NCBI RefSeq assembly: GCF_046507575.1
Contig: NZ_JBKFEY010000002.1
Location: 186,001 to 250,000 of the forward strand
Origin: Pontitalea aquivivens
Lineage (GTDB): Bacteria; Pseudomonadota; Alphaproteobacteria; Rhodobacterales; Rhodobacteraceae
Direction of reading: 5' to 3'
DNA: 64,000 nt
The translations under genes were made by a program, and so were the position numbers. Positions 23,859 to 32,711 of the stretch are shown piece after piece; the first letter of the stretch is position 1; every line of letters starts with the position of its first letter. Below the pieces are notes generated by a model. The model saw only the letters and a program-made list of their open reading frames with translations. It was not told where the DNA came from and did not search any database.

Positions 23859-25081
23859 AGCGGCAGGCCCTGCAGCAGGCGTGGCAGATCGCCCGACAGG
23901 CCCGCGGCCTGCCGCATGAAGCCGCGCCGCAACGGCCCGATCGCCTGCACCACCCCCATGCCAAGGTCACGGCCCAGGCGCAGAATGGGGTTGTCGTTGG
24001 AAAACAGCCGGTTCATCGCATCCATCCCCAAGGCCAGGGTGGTCGCATCGAACCGCCGCCAGCCCTGATAGCGTTCCAGAACGTCGATCGCGCCGATATC
24101 CTCACCTCGCCGCATCGCCTCGACCAGAACCTCGGCAAGCGCCGCCACATCGCGCAGGCCCAGGTTCAGGCCCTGCCCGGCGATCGGGTGGACGCCATGC
24201 GCCGCATCGCCCACCAGCGCCACGCGCGGGGTGACATAGGCATTGGCCAGCGTCAGGTTCAACGGATAGCTGAAGCGGGGCCCGGCCAGCCGGATCTGTC
24301 CCAGAAAATCACCAAAGCGGGGGCGTAGCACCGCCAGGAAATCGTCATCATCCAGCGCGGCGATGGTTGCGGCATTCGCGGCGGCCTCGCTCCAGACGAT
24401 GGAACAGCGGTTGCCCGGCAGCGGCAGGATCGCCAGCGGCCCGGTGGGCATGAAGAACTGATGCGCGATGCCGTGGTGGGGCTTTTCATGTTCAATCGCC
24501 GCGACCAGCGCGACCTGACCATAATCCCAGCCGCTGCGGGTGATGCCGGCGCGTTCGGCCACCCCCGATTTCCGCCCATCCGCCCCCACCAGAATGCGCG
24601 CGGACAGGGTGCGCCCGTCCGACAGGGTGACGCTGATCCCGCCGGGGGCGACCTCTTGGGCGGTGACGGCGGTGTCATGGATCAGGGTGATCCCCGGCGT
24701 GGCCCGCATGGCGGAAAGGAAGGCGCGATACAGGAAGCGGTCTTCCAGCATGTAGCCCACGGGGCCGCTGTCCAGTTCGCGGCTGTCGAAATGCAAAAAG
24801 AAAGGCGCGGGGCCTTCGCCGGCATGGCCATCGCTGGCCTTGACCTCGTTCAGGCGCTGCGCCTGATCGGCGACCGCAGGCCAGATGTCGATCGCGGCCA
24901 GAAGTTTCTGCGAGGCGATCGCCAGCGCATAGGCGCGCCCGTCGAATGCATCCCCGCCCCGGCGGCGCGCGGGGGCGGCATCGACCACCGTCACCGAAAG
25001 CCCGGCCCGGGCCAGCGCCAGCGCCAAGGCCGGGCCGTTCAGCCCGCCGCCTGCAATGATCACGTCGGAATCATGTTTCAT
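23855..25081 (-). CDS. UbiH/UbiF/VisC/COQ6 family FAD-dependent monooxygenase
   Basis: From the ATG at 25081 the protein has 408 residues. The Rossmann FAD motif is VIIAGGGLNGPALALALARAG at the N-terminus, the DG motif is ILVGADGRKSGVAE, and the FAD/ribityl motif GDAAHGVHPIAGQGLNLGLRDV lies near residues 287-308, the signature of ubiquinone-ring hydroxylases. It probably hydroxylates a ubiquinone precursor; which position cannot be told. The upstream extension of the frame to 25216 overlaps the divergent amidase gene and is rejected. Confidence 0.92.
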   Translation of the reverse strand: MKHDSDVIIAGGGLNGPALALALARAGLSVTVVDAAPARRRGGDAFDGRAYALAIASQKLLAAIDIWPAVADQAQRLNEVKASDGHAGEGPAPFFLHFDSRELDSGPVGYMLEDRFLYRAFLSAMRATPGITLIHDTAVTAQEVAPGGISVTLSDGRTLSARILVGADGRKSGVAERAGITRSGWDYGQVALVAAIEHEKPHHGIAHQFFMPTGPLAILPLPGNRCSIVWSEAAANAATIAALDDDDFLAVLRPRFGDFLGQIRLAGPRFSYPLNLTLANAYVTPRVALVGDAAHGVHPIAGQGLNLGLRDVAALAEVLVEAMRRGEDIGAIDVLERYQGWRRFDATTLALGMDAMNRLFSNDNPILRLGRDLGMGVVQAIGPLRRGFMRQAAGLSGDLPRLLQGLPL

Positions 25082-25160
25082 GCCCGCCAATATGGCGTGA
25101 CGGGCGGGATTGTCCATGCGTGGCCTTGTCGCTAGCGTGGCGCAAAGCGGAGGGCGCGGG

Positions 25161-26483
25161 ATGGATTGGCACAGGCTGACAGCGGCAGAACAGGGGCGGG
25201 CGATTGCCGCAGGCAAGCTGGACCCGGTTGAACAGGTTGACGCCTATCTGGAGGCCGCGGGCGGGCCTGACGGCGCGCGCATCTATGCCCGCCTGACCCC
25301 GGACCGTGCCCGGGCCGAGGCGCAGGCCGCGCGTGCCCGCGCCCGCCAGGGTGTGCGGCGTGGCCCGCTGGATGGTGTGGCGCTGTCGTGGAAGGATCTG
25401 TTCGACAGCGCAGGCGTTGGCACCGAGGCAGGCTCGCGCCTGCTGGCGGGGCGCATCCCGCGAACGGATGCGGCGGTCCTGGCCATGGCGACGTTGCAGG
25501 GCACGGTCTGCCTGGGCAAGACGCATATGACCGAGCTGGCCTTTTCCGGCCTGGGTGTGAACCCGATGACCGCGACGCCCCCCAATGCCCACGATCCGCG
25601 GCTGGCGCCGGGGGGGTCGTCTTCGGGCGCGGCTGTGTCGGTCGCGCTGGGCATGGCCGCGGCGGCGGTTGGGTCCGATACCGGGGGGTCGGTGCGCCTT
25701 CCGGCGGCATGGAACGACCTGGTGGGGCTGAAAACCACGCATGGGCGGTTGTCGCTGCGGGGCACGGTGCCGCTGTGCGCGCGCTTTGACACGATCGGCC
25801 CCATCGCCCGCAGCGTCGAGGATTGCGCGCTGCTGCTGGCCGCGCTGGACGGGGCCCCGGCGCCCGATCTGCGCGGGGCTGATCTGAAACCGGCCCGGCT
25901 GCTGGTGCTGGAGGGGCTGCCCCTTGATGGCGCGCGCGACGCGCCCGTGAAGGGGTTTGAGGCTGCCGTTGATCGCCTGGCCCGCGCTGGCGCCCGGATC
26001 GACCGGCGCGCCCTGCCGATGGTTGCCCCGGCGATGGACCTGTCGCCCATCCTGTTCGCGCCCGAAGCCTATGGCCTGTGGAAGGACGTGATCGAGGCCG
26101 CCCCCGGCAAGATGTTCCCCCCGATCCTGGAACGGTTCCGGGGCGGGGCCGGGGTGGCGGCCTGTGATTATGTGGCCGGCTGGGCGGCGCTTGAAGGCCA
26201 CCGCGCCGCCTATCTTGCCGCTACGGCGGGCTATGATGCCGTGCTTGTGCCCACCGCGCCGATCCTGCCCCCCGATGCCGAACGGCTGCTGCAGGATCCC
26301 GCCTATTTCGCGGCGGAAAACCTGCTGGCGCTGCGCAACACCCGGATCGGCAACATCCTGGGCCTGTGCGTGCTGACGCTGCCCACCGGGGTGCCCTGCA
26401 CCGGCATAAGCCTGATGGCGGCCCCCGGTGCCGAACACCGCCTGTTGCGCCTTGGCATCGCCGCCGAGGCGGCGCTTGGCTGA
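25161..26483 (+). CDS. Amidase (amidase signature family)
   Basis: The 440-residue protein carries the Ser-cisSer-Lys triad of the amidase signature family: Lys78 in SWKDLFD, the cis-Ser in APGGSSSGAAV (near 153) and the nucleophilic Ser in GSDTGGSVRLPA (near 177). The family hydrolyses a wide range of amides and includes GatA, but a GatB or GatC gene is not nearby, so this is a free amidase. The ATG at 25161 follows GGAGGGCG. Confidence 0.93.
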   Translation: MDWHRLTAAEQGRAIAAGKLDPVEQVDAYLEAAGGPDGARIYARLTPDRARAEAQAARARARQGVRRGPLDGVALSWKDLFDSAGVGTEAGSRLLAGRIPRTDAAVLAMATLQGTVCLGKTHMTELAFSGLGVNPMTATPPNAHDPRLAPGGSSSGAAVSVALGMAAAAVGSDTGGSVRLPAAWNDLVGLKTTHGRLSLRGTVPLCARFDTIGPIARSVEDCALLLAALDGAPAPDLRGADLKPARLLVLEGLPLDGARDAPVKGFEAAVDRLARAGARIDRRALPMVAPAMDLSPILFAPEAYGLWKDVIEAAPGKMFPPILERFRGGAGVAACDYVAGWAALEGHRAAYLAATAGYDAVLVPTAPILPPDAERLLQDPAYFAAENLLALRNTRIGNILGLCVLTLPTGVPCTGISLMAAPGAEHRLLRLGIAAEAALG

Positions 26484-26602
26484 AAAGACACATATCCGCC
26501 GGTCAAGGGGCGGGGTTTTATCGCTTTTTCTGGACGTCACGGCCCGGCTTGGCTAACCTGACCGCCAAACGGGGCGAAACGACCCCGATGATGAGGCATG
26601 TT

Positions 26603-27781
26603 ATGGCATTTCCCGAGCGGTTTTCGAACCTGCCCGAATACGCATTTCCGCGTTTGCGGAAGCTTCTCGACGTGCACGCGCCGGGGGCGGACCCGATCGC
26701 CATGACGATTGGGGAACCGCGCCACCCGATGCCGGGGTTCGTGGCCGATACGCTGGCCGCGCATGTGGCGGAATTCGCGGTCTACCCGCCCAACGACGGC
26801 TCGCCCGAGCTGTTGGCGGCGGTGTCCGGCTGGCTGAAGGGACGTTATCGCGCCGATGTGGCGCCAGAGCGGATCATGGCGCTGAACGGCACGCGCGAAG
26901 GGCTGTTCAACGCCGCCATCGCGTTGTGCCCGGAAACCAAGAACGGCCAGCGCCCCGTGGTGCTGATCCCCAACCCGTTCTATCAGGTCTATGCCGTTGC
27001 CGCCCTGACCGTCGGCGCCGAGCCGCTGTTCGTGCCCGCGACCGAGGACACCGGCTTTCTGCCCGATTACGCCAGCCTGCCCGCATCGGTTCTGGACCGG
27101 GTTGCGATCGCCTATCTGTGCTCGCCGGCCAATCCGCAGGGCGCGGTTGCTTCGCGCGCGTATCTGTCAACCTTGCTGAAACTGGCCGAGAAGCATGATT
27201 TCCGCATCTTTGCCGATGAATGCTATTCTGAAATCTGGCGCGACGTTGCCCCGCCGGGTGCCCTTGAGGTGGCCCATGACGAAGGCCACGATCCGGAACG
27301 CGTGGTGATCTTTCATTCGCTGTCCAAGCGGTCCAACCTGCCGGGCCTGCGGTCGGGCTTTTGCGTCGGGGGGCCGGAATCCATGCGCCGCATCCGTCAG
27401 TTGCGGTCCTATGCAGGGGCGCCGCTGCCGCTGCCGATCCAGCGTGTGTCGGAACGCGCCTGGGGGGATGAGACCCATGTGGCCGAAAACCGCGTGCTTT
27501 ATAATGAGAAATTCGCCGATGCCGAACGCATCTTTGCGGGCATCAATGGCTATCGCACCCCGGAGGGGGGCTTTTTCCTGTGGCTGCCGGTCGAGGATGG
27601 CGAGGCGGCAGCCCTGAAGCTGTGGCGCGAGACGGGGGTGCGGGTGTTGCCCGGCGCCTATCTGTCGCGCGAGGTTGATGGTTTCAATCCCGGCAAGGGA
27701 TATATCCGGGTGGCCCTGGTCGCCCCAAAAGAAGAAACGCAGCGCGGGCTGATCAAGCTGCGCGACTGCCTTTACGCGTGA
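26603..27781 (+). CDS. Class I/II PLP-dependent aminotransferase (DapC-like)
   Basis: The 392-residue protein has the fold type I pattern: FAVYPPNDGSPELLAAV, LNGTREGLFNAAIAL, IPNPFYQVYAVAA, SPANPQGAVA, ADECYSEIW and the PLP lysine at about residue 242 in HSLSKRSNLPGLRSGF. It most resembles the N-succinyldiaminopimelate aminotransferase branch, but specificity is not certain. The ATG at 26603 has GAGG seven bases upstream; earlier in-frame ATGs exist at 26588 and 26591. It lies 12 bp before ftsK. Confidence 0.9.
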   Translation: MAFPERFSNLPEYAFPRLRKLLDVHAPGADPIAMTIGEPRHPMPGFVADTLAAHVAEFAVYPPNDGSPELLAAVSGWLKGRYRADVAPERIMALNGTREGLFNAAIALCPETKNGQRPVVLIPNPFYQVYAVAALTVGAEPLFVPATEDTGFLPDYASLPASVLDRVAIAYLCSPANPQGAVASRAYLSTLLKLAEKHDFRIFADECYSEIWRDVAPPGALEVAHDEGHDPERVVIFHSLSKRSNLPGLRSGFCVGGPESMRRIRQLRSYAGAPLPLPIQRVSERAWGDETHVAENRVLYNEKFADAERIFAGINGYRTPEGGFFLWLPVEDGEAAALKLWRETGVRVLPGAYLSREVDGFNPGKGYIRVALVAPKEETQRGLIKLRDCLYA

Positions 27782-27793
27782 GGACGGGCAGAG

Positions 27794-30700
27794 ATGGCAT
27801 CCTATCAGATAAGGCAGCGCGACCCCCTTCTGGACCAGAACACCCAGGCCGCCCTTGAACGGCGTGGCAAGGAATTGCTGGGCGGGGTTCTGGTGGTTCT
27901 TGGTCTGCTGGTCGGCCTGATGCTGGGCAGCTATTCGCCTGATGACCCAAGCTGGATGGCGGCGTCGGACGCGCCGGTGAACAACCTTCTGGGCCGGCTT
28001 GGGGCGGGTATTGCCTCGCCGCTTTACATCATCGTGGGCTATGCCTGCTGGCTGCTGCCGCTGGGTCTTGTCGCCTGGGGATTGCGCTTTGTGCTGCACC
28101 GGGGCGAGGAACGCGCGATGGCCCGCGTCATTTTTCTGCCGATCGCGGTGGTGCTGGCCTCGGCCTATTCCTCGATGCTGGTGCCGGGCGCCGGATGGGG
28201 GCAGGTGTTTGGTCTGGGTGGCCATTTCGGCGACATGATCGCGGGATTGTTCGTGGAACTTTCCCCGGTCTCGTCCAGCTTCGGGCTGAAGCTGATGTCG
28301 CTGATCTTCGCCTTTGGCATGGTGGCGATGGCTGTGTTCGTGCTGGGCTTTGACCGGGCTGAATTGCAGATGATCCTGCGGTTTCTGATCCTGGGCAGCA
28401 TCACCAGCTATGCCCTGGTGATGCATGCGCTGGGGCGCGGGGCCGCAGCCTCGGTGCGGGCGGCGCAGATGGCGCAGGAACGTGCCCGCCAGCGCCGGGC
28501 CGAGGCAAGGGACCGGGCCGATGATCTGGCAACCTGGCAGGCCCAGCAGGCCGCCTGGGATGCCAGCCAGACGGGCTTTGCCCCGCAGGCGCAGCCCGAG
28601 CGCGCGGGCCTGATCTCGCGGATCCGCCGCGCGGTCGAGCCCGAGCCCTATGCCAGCCCCGACGACCTTGAACCCGAACTGATCGAGGTTCATCGTGATT
28701 GGCCGGGGACCCCGGCTGCGGCCCCGTCGGAAGACCGCATCCGCGCGCGCATCGCACAGGCCGTGCGCACCCATGCCACCACGACCCCCCCGCTGCGGGC
28801 CGAACCGCAGATGGCGTCGGGTATCGCCGATCCGATGCAGGGCTTTGCGCCGGATCAGCCCGCCCCCCGCCCGGCTGATCCGCGCCTGGACGCCGCGGCG
28901 ATGGAGGCGGCGGCGCCGGTCCCCGCTGCCCCGGCCCCCGCTGCGCCCGCGTCGGTTCTGGCCGCTGTGGCGTCGCGCCTTGCACGGGCGGGCAAGCCCG
29001 CCGCGCCGGTGCTGCGTGCCGAGCCACCGTTGAAGGCCACACCCCGTTTCATGCCGGGCAGCGCGCCGCAGCCTGCGGTGCTGCACGAACCGCGCCCCGA
29101 GCCTGTGCTGACGGCCCCGATGGCTGCCTCCGAGCCTGTGCAAACGGCCCCGGTCTGGACCCCCGAGCCGCAGGCGCCCCTTGCCGCGCCGCAGCAGGAC
29201 GACTGGGCGGATGAGGCCGATTTCGACCGCAATGCCTTTGCCTCGCTGGATGAGGAGGACGATTTTGCCGATCCGCCGCCGCGGGTGGAACTGTCGCGCA
29301 AGGTGATCCCTGCCACGCCTGAGGCGCGCCGCGTGGTGATGCCCGCGAAAAAGCCGGTCGCCCCGTCGCGGCAGGCTATGGCCGAGGCGCAGCCCGCGTT
29401 GAAATTCGATGCCGACCCGCAGCACATCTACGAAGCGCCGCCGCTGTCGCTTTTGACCAACCCCGCCACGGTTCAGCGCCATTCGCTGTCCGATGAGGCG
29501 TTGGAAGAAAACGCGCGGATGCTGGAAAACGTTCTGGACGATTATGGCGTCAAGGGTGAGATCGTCAGCGTCCGGCCGGGCCCCGTGGTCACCATGTACG
29601 AACTGGAACCCGCGCCGGGCCTGAAGGCCAGCCGGGTGATCGGGCTGGCAGATGATATCGCGCGGTCGATGTCGGCGCTGTCGGCGCGGGTGTCCACCGT
29701 GCCGGGGCGCAGCGTGATCGGGATCGAACTGCCCAACGCGCACCGCGAAAAGGTGGTGCTGCGCGAAATTCTGTCGGCGCGCGATTTCGGTGACAGCAAC
29801 ATGCGCCTGCCGCTGGCGCTGGGCAAGGATATCGCGGGCGAACCCGTGGTGGCGAACCTGGCCAAGATGCCCCACCTGCTGATTGCCGGGACCACGGGTT
29901 CGGGCAAGTCGGTGGCGATCAACACGATGATCCTGTCACTGCTGTACAAGCTGTCGCCCGAGGAATGCCGGCTGATCATGATCGATCCCAAGATGCTGGA
30001 ACTGTCGGTCTATGACGGTATCCCGCATCTGCTTTCGCCCGTGGTGACGGACCCGAAAAAGGCCGTCGTGGCGCTGAAATGGGTCGTGGGCGAGATGGAG
30101 GAACGCTATCGCAAGATGTCCAAGATGGGCGTTCGGAACATCGAGGGCTATAACGGCCGCGTCCGCGAGGCGCTGGCCAAGGGCGAGACCTTCAAGCGCA
30201 CGGTGCAGACCGGCTTTGACGAGGAAACCGGCGAACCCGTGTTCGAGACGGATGAATTCCAGCCCCAGCCGATCCCCTATATCGTCGTCATCGTCGACGA
30301 GATGGCCGACCTGATGATGGTCGCCGGCAAGGAAATCGAGGCCTGTATCCAGCGTCTGGCGCAGATGGCGCGGGCAAGCGGCATTCACCTGATCATGGCG
30401 ACGCAGCGGCCTTCGGTCGATGTCATCACCGGCACGATCAAGGCGAACTTCCCGACCCGGATTTCCTTCCAGGTGACATCGAAGATCGACAGCCGCACGA
30501 TCCTGGGCGAACAGGGCGCCGAACAGCTGCTGGGCATGGGCGACATGCTGTATATGGCCGGCGGCAGCCGCATCACCCGTATCCACGGCCCCTTTGTCAG
30601 CGACGAAGAGGTCGAGGAAATCGTGAACCACCTGAAATCCTTTGGCCCGCCGGAATACATGTCCGGCGTGGTCGAAGGCCCCGATGATGAGGTGGCATCC

Positions 30701-30934
30701 GATATCGACGCGGTGCTGGGCCTGGGCGGGAATACCGATGGCGAGGATGCGCTGTACGATCAGGCGGTGGCGATCGTGATCAAGGATCGGAAATGCTCGA
30801 CCTCCTATATCCAGCGCAAGCTGGGCATCGGCTATAACAAGGCCGCGCGGCTGGTGGAACAAATGGAAGATCAGGGCGTTGTCACCCCTGCCAACCACGT
30901 CGGCAAACGCGAAATCCTTGTGCCCGAACAATAA
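27794..30934 (+). CDS. ftsK: DNA translocase FtsK
   Basis: FtsK anchors to the septum and pumps DNA to complete chromosome segregation and dimer resolution. The 1046-residue protein has N-terminal membrane segments (about 30-185), a long Pro/Ala/Glu-rich linker (about 200-480), a RecA-like motor with Walker A AGTTGSGKSVAIN near 696 and Walker B YIVVIVDEMADL near 829, and a winged-helix gamma domain at the C-terminus (DRKCSTSYIQRKLGIGYNKAARLVEQME). The gene order with lolA is common in alphaproteobacteria. Confidence 0.98.
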   Translation: MASYQIRQRDPLLDQNTQAALERRGKELLGGVLVVLGLLVGLMLGSYSPDDPSWMAASDAPVNNLLGRLGAGIASPLYIIVGYACWLLPLGLVAWGLRFVLHRGEERAMARVIFLPIAVVLASAYSSMLVPGAGWGQVFGLGGHFGDMIAGLFVELSPVSSSFGLKLMSLIFAFGMVAMAVFVLGFDRAELQMILRFLILGSITSYALVMHALGRGAAASVRAAQMAQERARQRRAEARDRADDLATWQAQQAAWDASQTGFAPQAQPERAGLISRIRRAVEPEPYASPDDLEPELIEVHRDWPGTPAAAPSEDRIRARIAQAVRTHATTTPPLRAEPQMASGIADPMQGFAPDQPAPRPADPRLDAAAMEAAAPVPAAPAPAAPASVLAAVASRLARAGKPAAPVLRAEPPLKATPRFMPGSAPQPAVLHEPRPEPVLTAPMAASEPVQTAPVWTPEPQAPLAAPQQDDWADEADFDRNAFASLDEEDDFADPPPRVELSRKVIPATPEARRVVMPAKKPVAPSRQAMAEAQPALKFDADPQHIYEAPPLSLLTNPATVQRHSLSDEALEENARMLENVLDDYGVKGEIVSVRPGPVVTMYELEPAPGLKASRVIGLADDIARSMSALSARVSTVPGRSVIGIELPNAHREKVVLREILSARDFGDSNMRLPLALGKDIAGEPVVANLAKMPHLLIAGTTGSGKSVAINTMILSLLYKLSPEECRLIMIDPKMLELSVYDGIPHLLSPVVTDPKKAVVALKWVVGEMEERYRKMSKMGVRNIEGYNGRVREALAKGETFKRTVQTGFDEETGEPVFETDEFQPQPIPYIVVIVDEMADLMMVAGKEIEACIQRLAQMARASGIHLIMATQRPSVDVITGTIKANFPTRISFQVTSKIDSRTILGEQGAEQLLGMGDMLYMAGGSRITRIHGPFVSDEEVEEIVNHLKSFGPPEYMSGVVEGPDDEVASDIDAVLGLGGNTDGEDALYDQAVAIVIKDRKCSTSYIQRKLGIGYNKAARLVEQMEDQGVVTPANHVGKREILVPEQ

Positions 30935-30956
30935 GGGCGCGACATCGTGAACAAGG

Positions 30957-30989
30957 GCCCCGCCAGACGTGATCGGGCGGGGCTTTCTT
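30957..30989 (+). terminator. Rho-independent terminator between ftsK and lolA
   Basis: GCCCCGCC (30957-30964) and GGCGGGGC (30976-30983) form an 8-bp stem with an 11-base loop, followed by TTTCTTA. It lies 22 bases after the ftsK stop and 29 before lolA, so lolA may need its own promoter or rely on read-through. Confidence 0.75.
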
Positions 30990-31017
30990 ATGGCCGCCAA
31001 GCGGCTAGATAGGGGAT

Positions 31018-31617
31018 ATGAAAATGCTTCGCTTCGCCCTTGCGCCCGTTCTGTCGCTTGCCCTTGCGGTCCCGGCTTTCGCCGAGAAGATCCCGCTGGG
31101 TGAACTGTCGCGCTACCTCAATGGGCTCCGGACGGCCGAGGCCGACTTTACCCAGGTGAATGCCGATGGCACGATTTCGACCGGCAAGCTGTTCATTCAG
31201 CGTCCCGGCCGGGTGCGGTTCGAATATGCCCCGCCCGACAAGACGCTGGTGCTGGCCAGCGGCGGGCAGGTGGCGATCTTCGATGCCAAGTCGAACCAGC
31301 CGCCGGAACAATACCCGCTGTCGCGCACGCCGCTGAACCTGATCCTGGCGCAGAATGTCGATCTGGGCCGTGCGCGGATGGTGGTGGGCCATACCGCCGA
31401 TGACAAGACCACCTCGATCGTCGCGCAGGACCCCGAGCACCCGGAATACGGTACCATCCGTATGGTCTTTACCGCTGCGCCCACGGAACTGCGCCAATGG
31501 GTGATCACCGATAACACCGGCGGGCAGACGACGGTTATCCTGGGCGATTTGCAAAAGGGGCAAAGCTATGCACCCAGCATGTTCAGCATCACCCTGGAGG
31601 CTGACAAGCGCGATTGA
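31018..31617 (+). CDS. lolA: Outer membrane lipoprotein carrier protein LolA
   Basis: LolA ferries lipoproteins across the periplasm to the outer membrane. The 199-residue precursor has a signal peptide ending in AVPAFA, then the typical unclosed-barrel sequence: LNGLRTAEADFTQVNADGTISTGKLFIQRPGRVRFEY, SGGQVAIFDAKSNQPPEQYPLSRTPLNLIL. A second ATG at 31024 gives a signal peptide two residues shorter. The lspA and DUF3035 lipoprotein genes elsewhere in the window serve the same envelope pathway. Confidence 0.95.
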   Translation: MKMLRFALAPVLSLALAVPAFAEKIPLGELSRYLNGLRTAEADFTQVNADGTISTGKLFIQRPGRVRFEYAPPDKTLVLASGGQVAIFDAKSNQPPEQYPLSRTPLNLILAQNVDLGRARMVVGHTADDKTTSIVAQDPEHPEYGTIRMVFTAAPTELRQWVITDNTGGQTTVILGDLQKGQSYAPSMFSITLEADKRD

Positions 31618-31634
31618 CCGGCGTGCGCCTGGCC

Positions 31635-32213
31635 CTAGCGGCGGCAGGACGCAAGCTGTTGCTGATACAGGTTCGCCCGTGCCTGAACGCGATCAGCCAC
31701 CGCAACCAGCCAGCCCTTTGTATTATAACTGCTGCGGGCATAGCCCGAACGCCCCTCGTGATAGGCAAGGTACTGATTGCGCGCATCATATTTGGAAATG
31801 CCCAGCCGCGCCTGGCTTTCATGCATGTACCAGCCCATGAAATCGGTGGCATCCGCGATCCGGTCGCGCCTGGCGCTGCGCTTGCCGGTGGCGCGGCGGT
31901 ATTCGTCCCAGGTACCATCCAGCGCCTGGCTATAGCCATAGGCCGAGCTTTGCCGCCCCATCGGGATCACCCCCAGCGCGAAACGAAAGGGGGTGCGCGC
32001 ATTGCCGATGAATTTGGATTCCTGATGGATCGTGGCCATCTGCACCGCCACCGGAACGCCCCAACGCTGCTCGGTTCGCTTCATGGCGGTGTAATACTGG
32101 GGTCGCTCACGCACCAGTGCGCAGGCATTGTCCAGATTGCGCGGGGCTGAATTGTTGCCACCGCCGCAAGAGGCGACAAGAAGCACGATGGCTACCTTCA
32201 GGAACTTGTTCAT
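31635..32213 (-). CDS. Transglycosylase SLT-like lipoprotein
   Basis: The 192-residue protein has a lipobox (LLVASC, Cys near 16). The mature part resembles the lysozyme-like SLT fold: WGVPVAVQMATIHQESKF contains the expected catalytic glutamate in HQES, followed by AYGYSQALDGTWDEYRRATG and DATDFMGWYMHES. It probably cleaves peptidoglycan at the outer membrane. It is convergent with lolA and divergent from hspQ. A 7-bp palindromic stem (32237-32261, GTTTTCC/GGAAAAC) lies just upstream and may be an operator. Confidence 0.85.
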   Translation of the reverse strand: MNKFLKVAIVLLVASCGGGNNSAPRNLDNACALVRERPQYYTAMKRTEQRWGVPVAVQMATIHQESKFIGNARTPFRFALGVIPMGRQSSAYGYSQALDGTWDEYRRATGKRSARRDRIADATDFMGWYMHESQARLGISKYDARNQYLAYHEGRSGYARSSYNTKGWLVAVADRVQARANLYQQQLASCRR

Positions 32214-32381
32214 GACTGCTCTGCCCGATCGGATCTGTTTTCCCTTCTTTTAAAGGAAAACCCGCCGATGGGAAATCACGAAAGCGGCGCGGCGTTCACA
32301 GACTGTTTCCGGCGCGCCCTGCCTGGGGCGGTGGACAAAGGGGCGGGCAAGGGATTAGTAACGTGAATCATGGGGTCAACG

Positions 32382-32708
32382 ATGCTGACGACGCGGGCAA
32401 AATATCATCTGGGCCAGGTGGTCCGCCACCGGAAGCATCCCTTCCGGGGGGTGATCTTTGACGTCGACGCGATGTTTTCCAACACGCAGGAATGGTACGA
32501 CGCCATCCCCGAAGACAGCCGCCCGGCCAAGGACCAGCCCTTCTATCACCTGCTGGCCGAGAATGATCACAGCTATTACGTCGCCTATGTGTCCGAACAG
32601 AACCTGGAGGCCGACGAATCCGGCGAGCCGGTCGACCACCCGGACCTGCAAGACCTGTTCGGAGAGTTCGAGGACGGTTTCTACCCGCTGCAGTTCCAGC
32701 TGAACTGA
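32382..32708 (+). CDS. hspQ: Heat shock protein HspQ (YccV-like)
   Basis: The 108-residue protein has the HspQ/YccV beta-barrel pattern: KYHLGQVVRHRKHPFRGVIFDVD, DQPFYHLLAENDHSYYVAYVSEQNLEAD, and an acidic DLFGEFEDGFYPLQF end. In E. coli HspQ modulates Lon proteolysis and was first described as binding hemimethylated DNA. The ATG at 32382 follows GGGGTC and suits the family start; ATG 32370 would add four residues. It is convergent with the PEP synthase gene, 3 bp apart. Confidence 0.92.
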   Translation: MLTTRAKYHLGQVVRHRKHPFRGVIFDVDAMFSNTQEWYDAIPEDSRPAKDQPFYHLLAENDHSYYVAYVSEQNLEADESGEPVDHPDLQDLFGEFEDGFYPLQFQLN

Positions 32709-32711
32709 TCC

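Noticed and set aside
27167..29875. 902-residue open frame antisense to ftsK
   Set aside because: A product of high GC and codon bias. It is rich in His, Arg and Gly with no domain, and ftsK explains the region.
32330..32381. Promoter boxes upstream of hspQ
   Set aside because: TGGACA with an 18-base spacer to TAGTAA is a weak match, and I found no clear heat-shock boxes.
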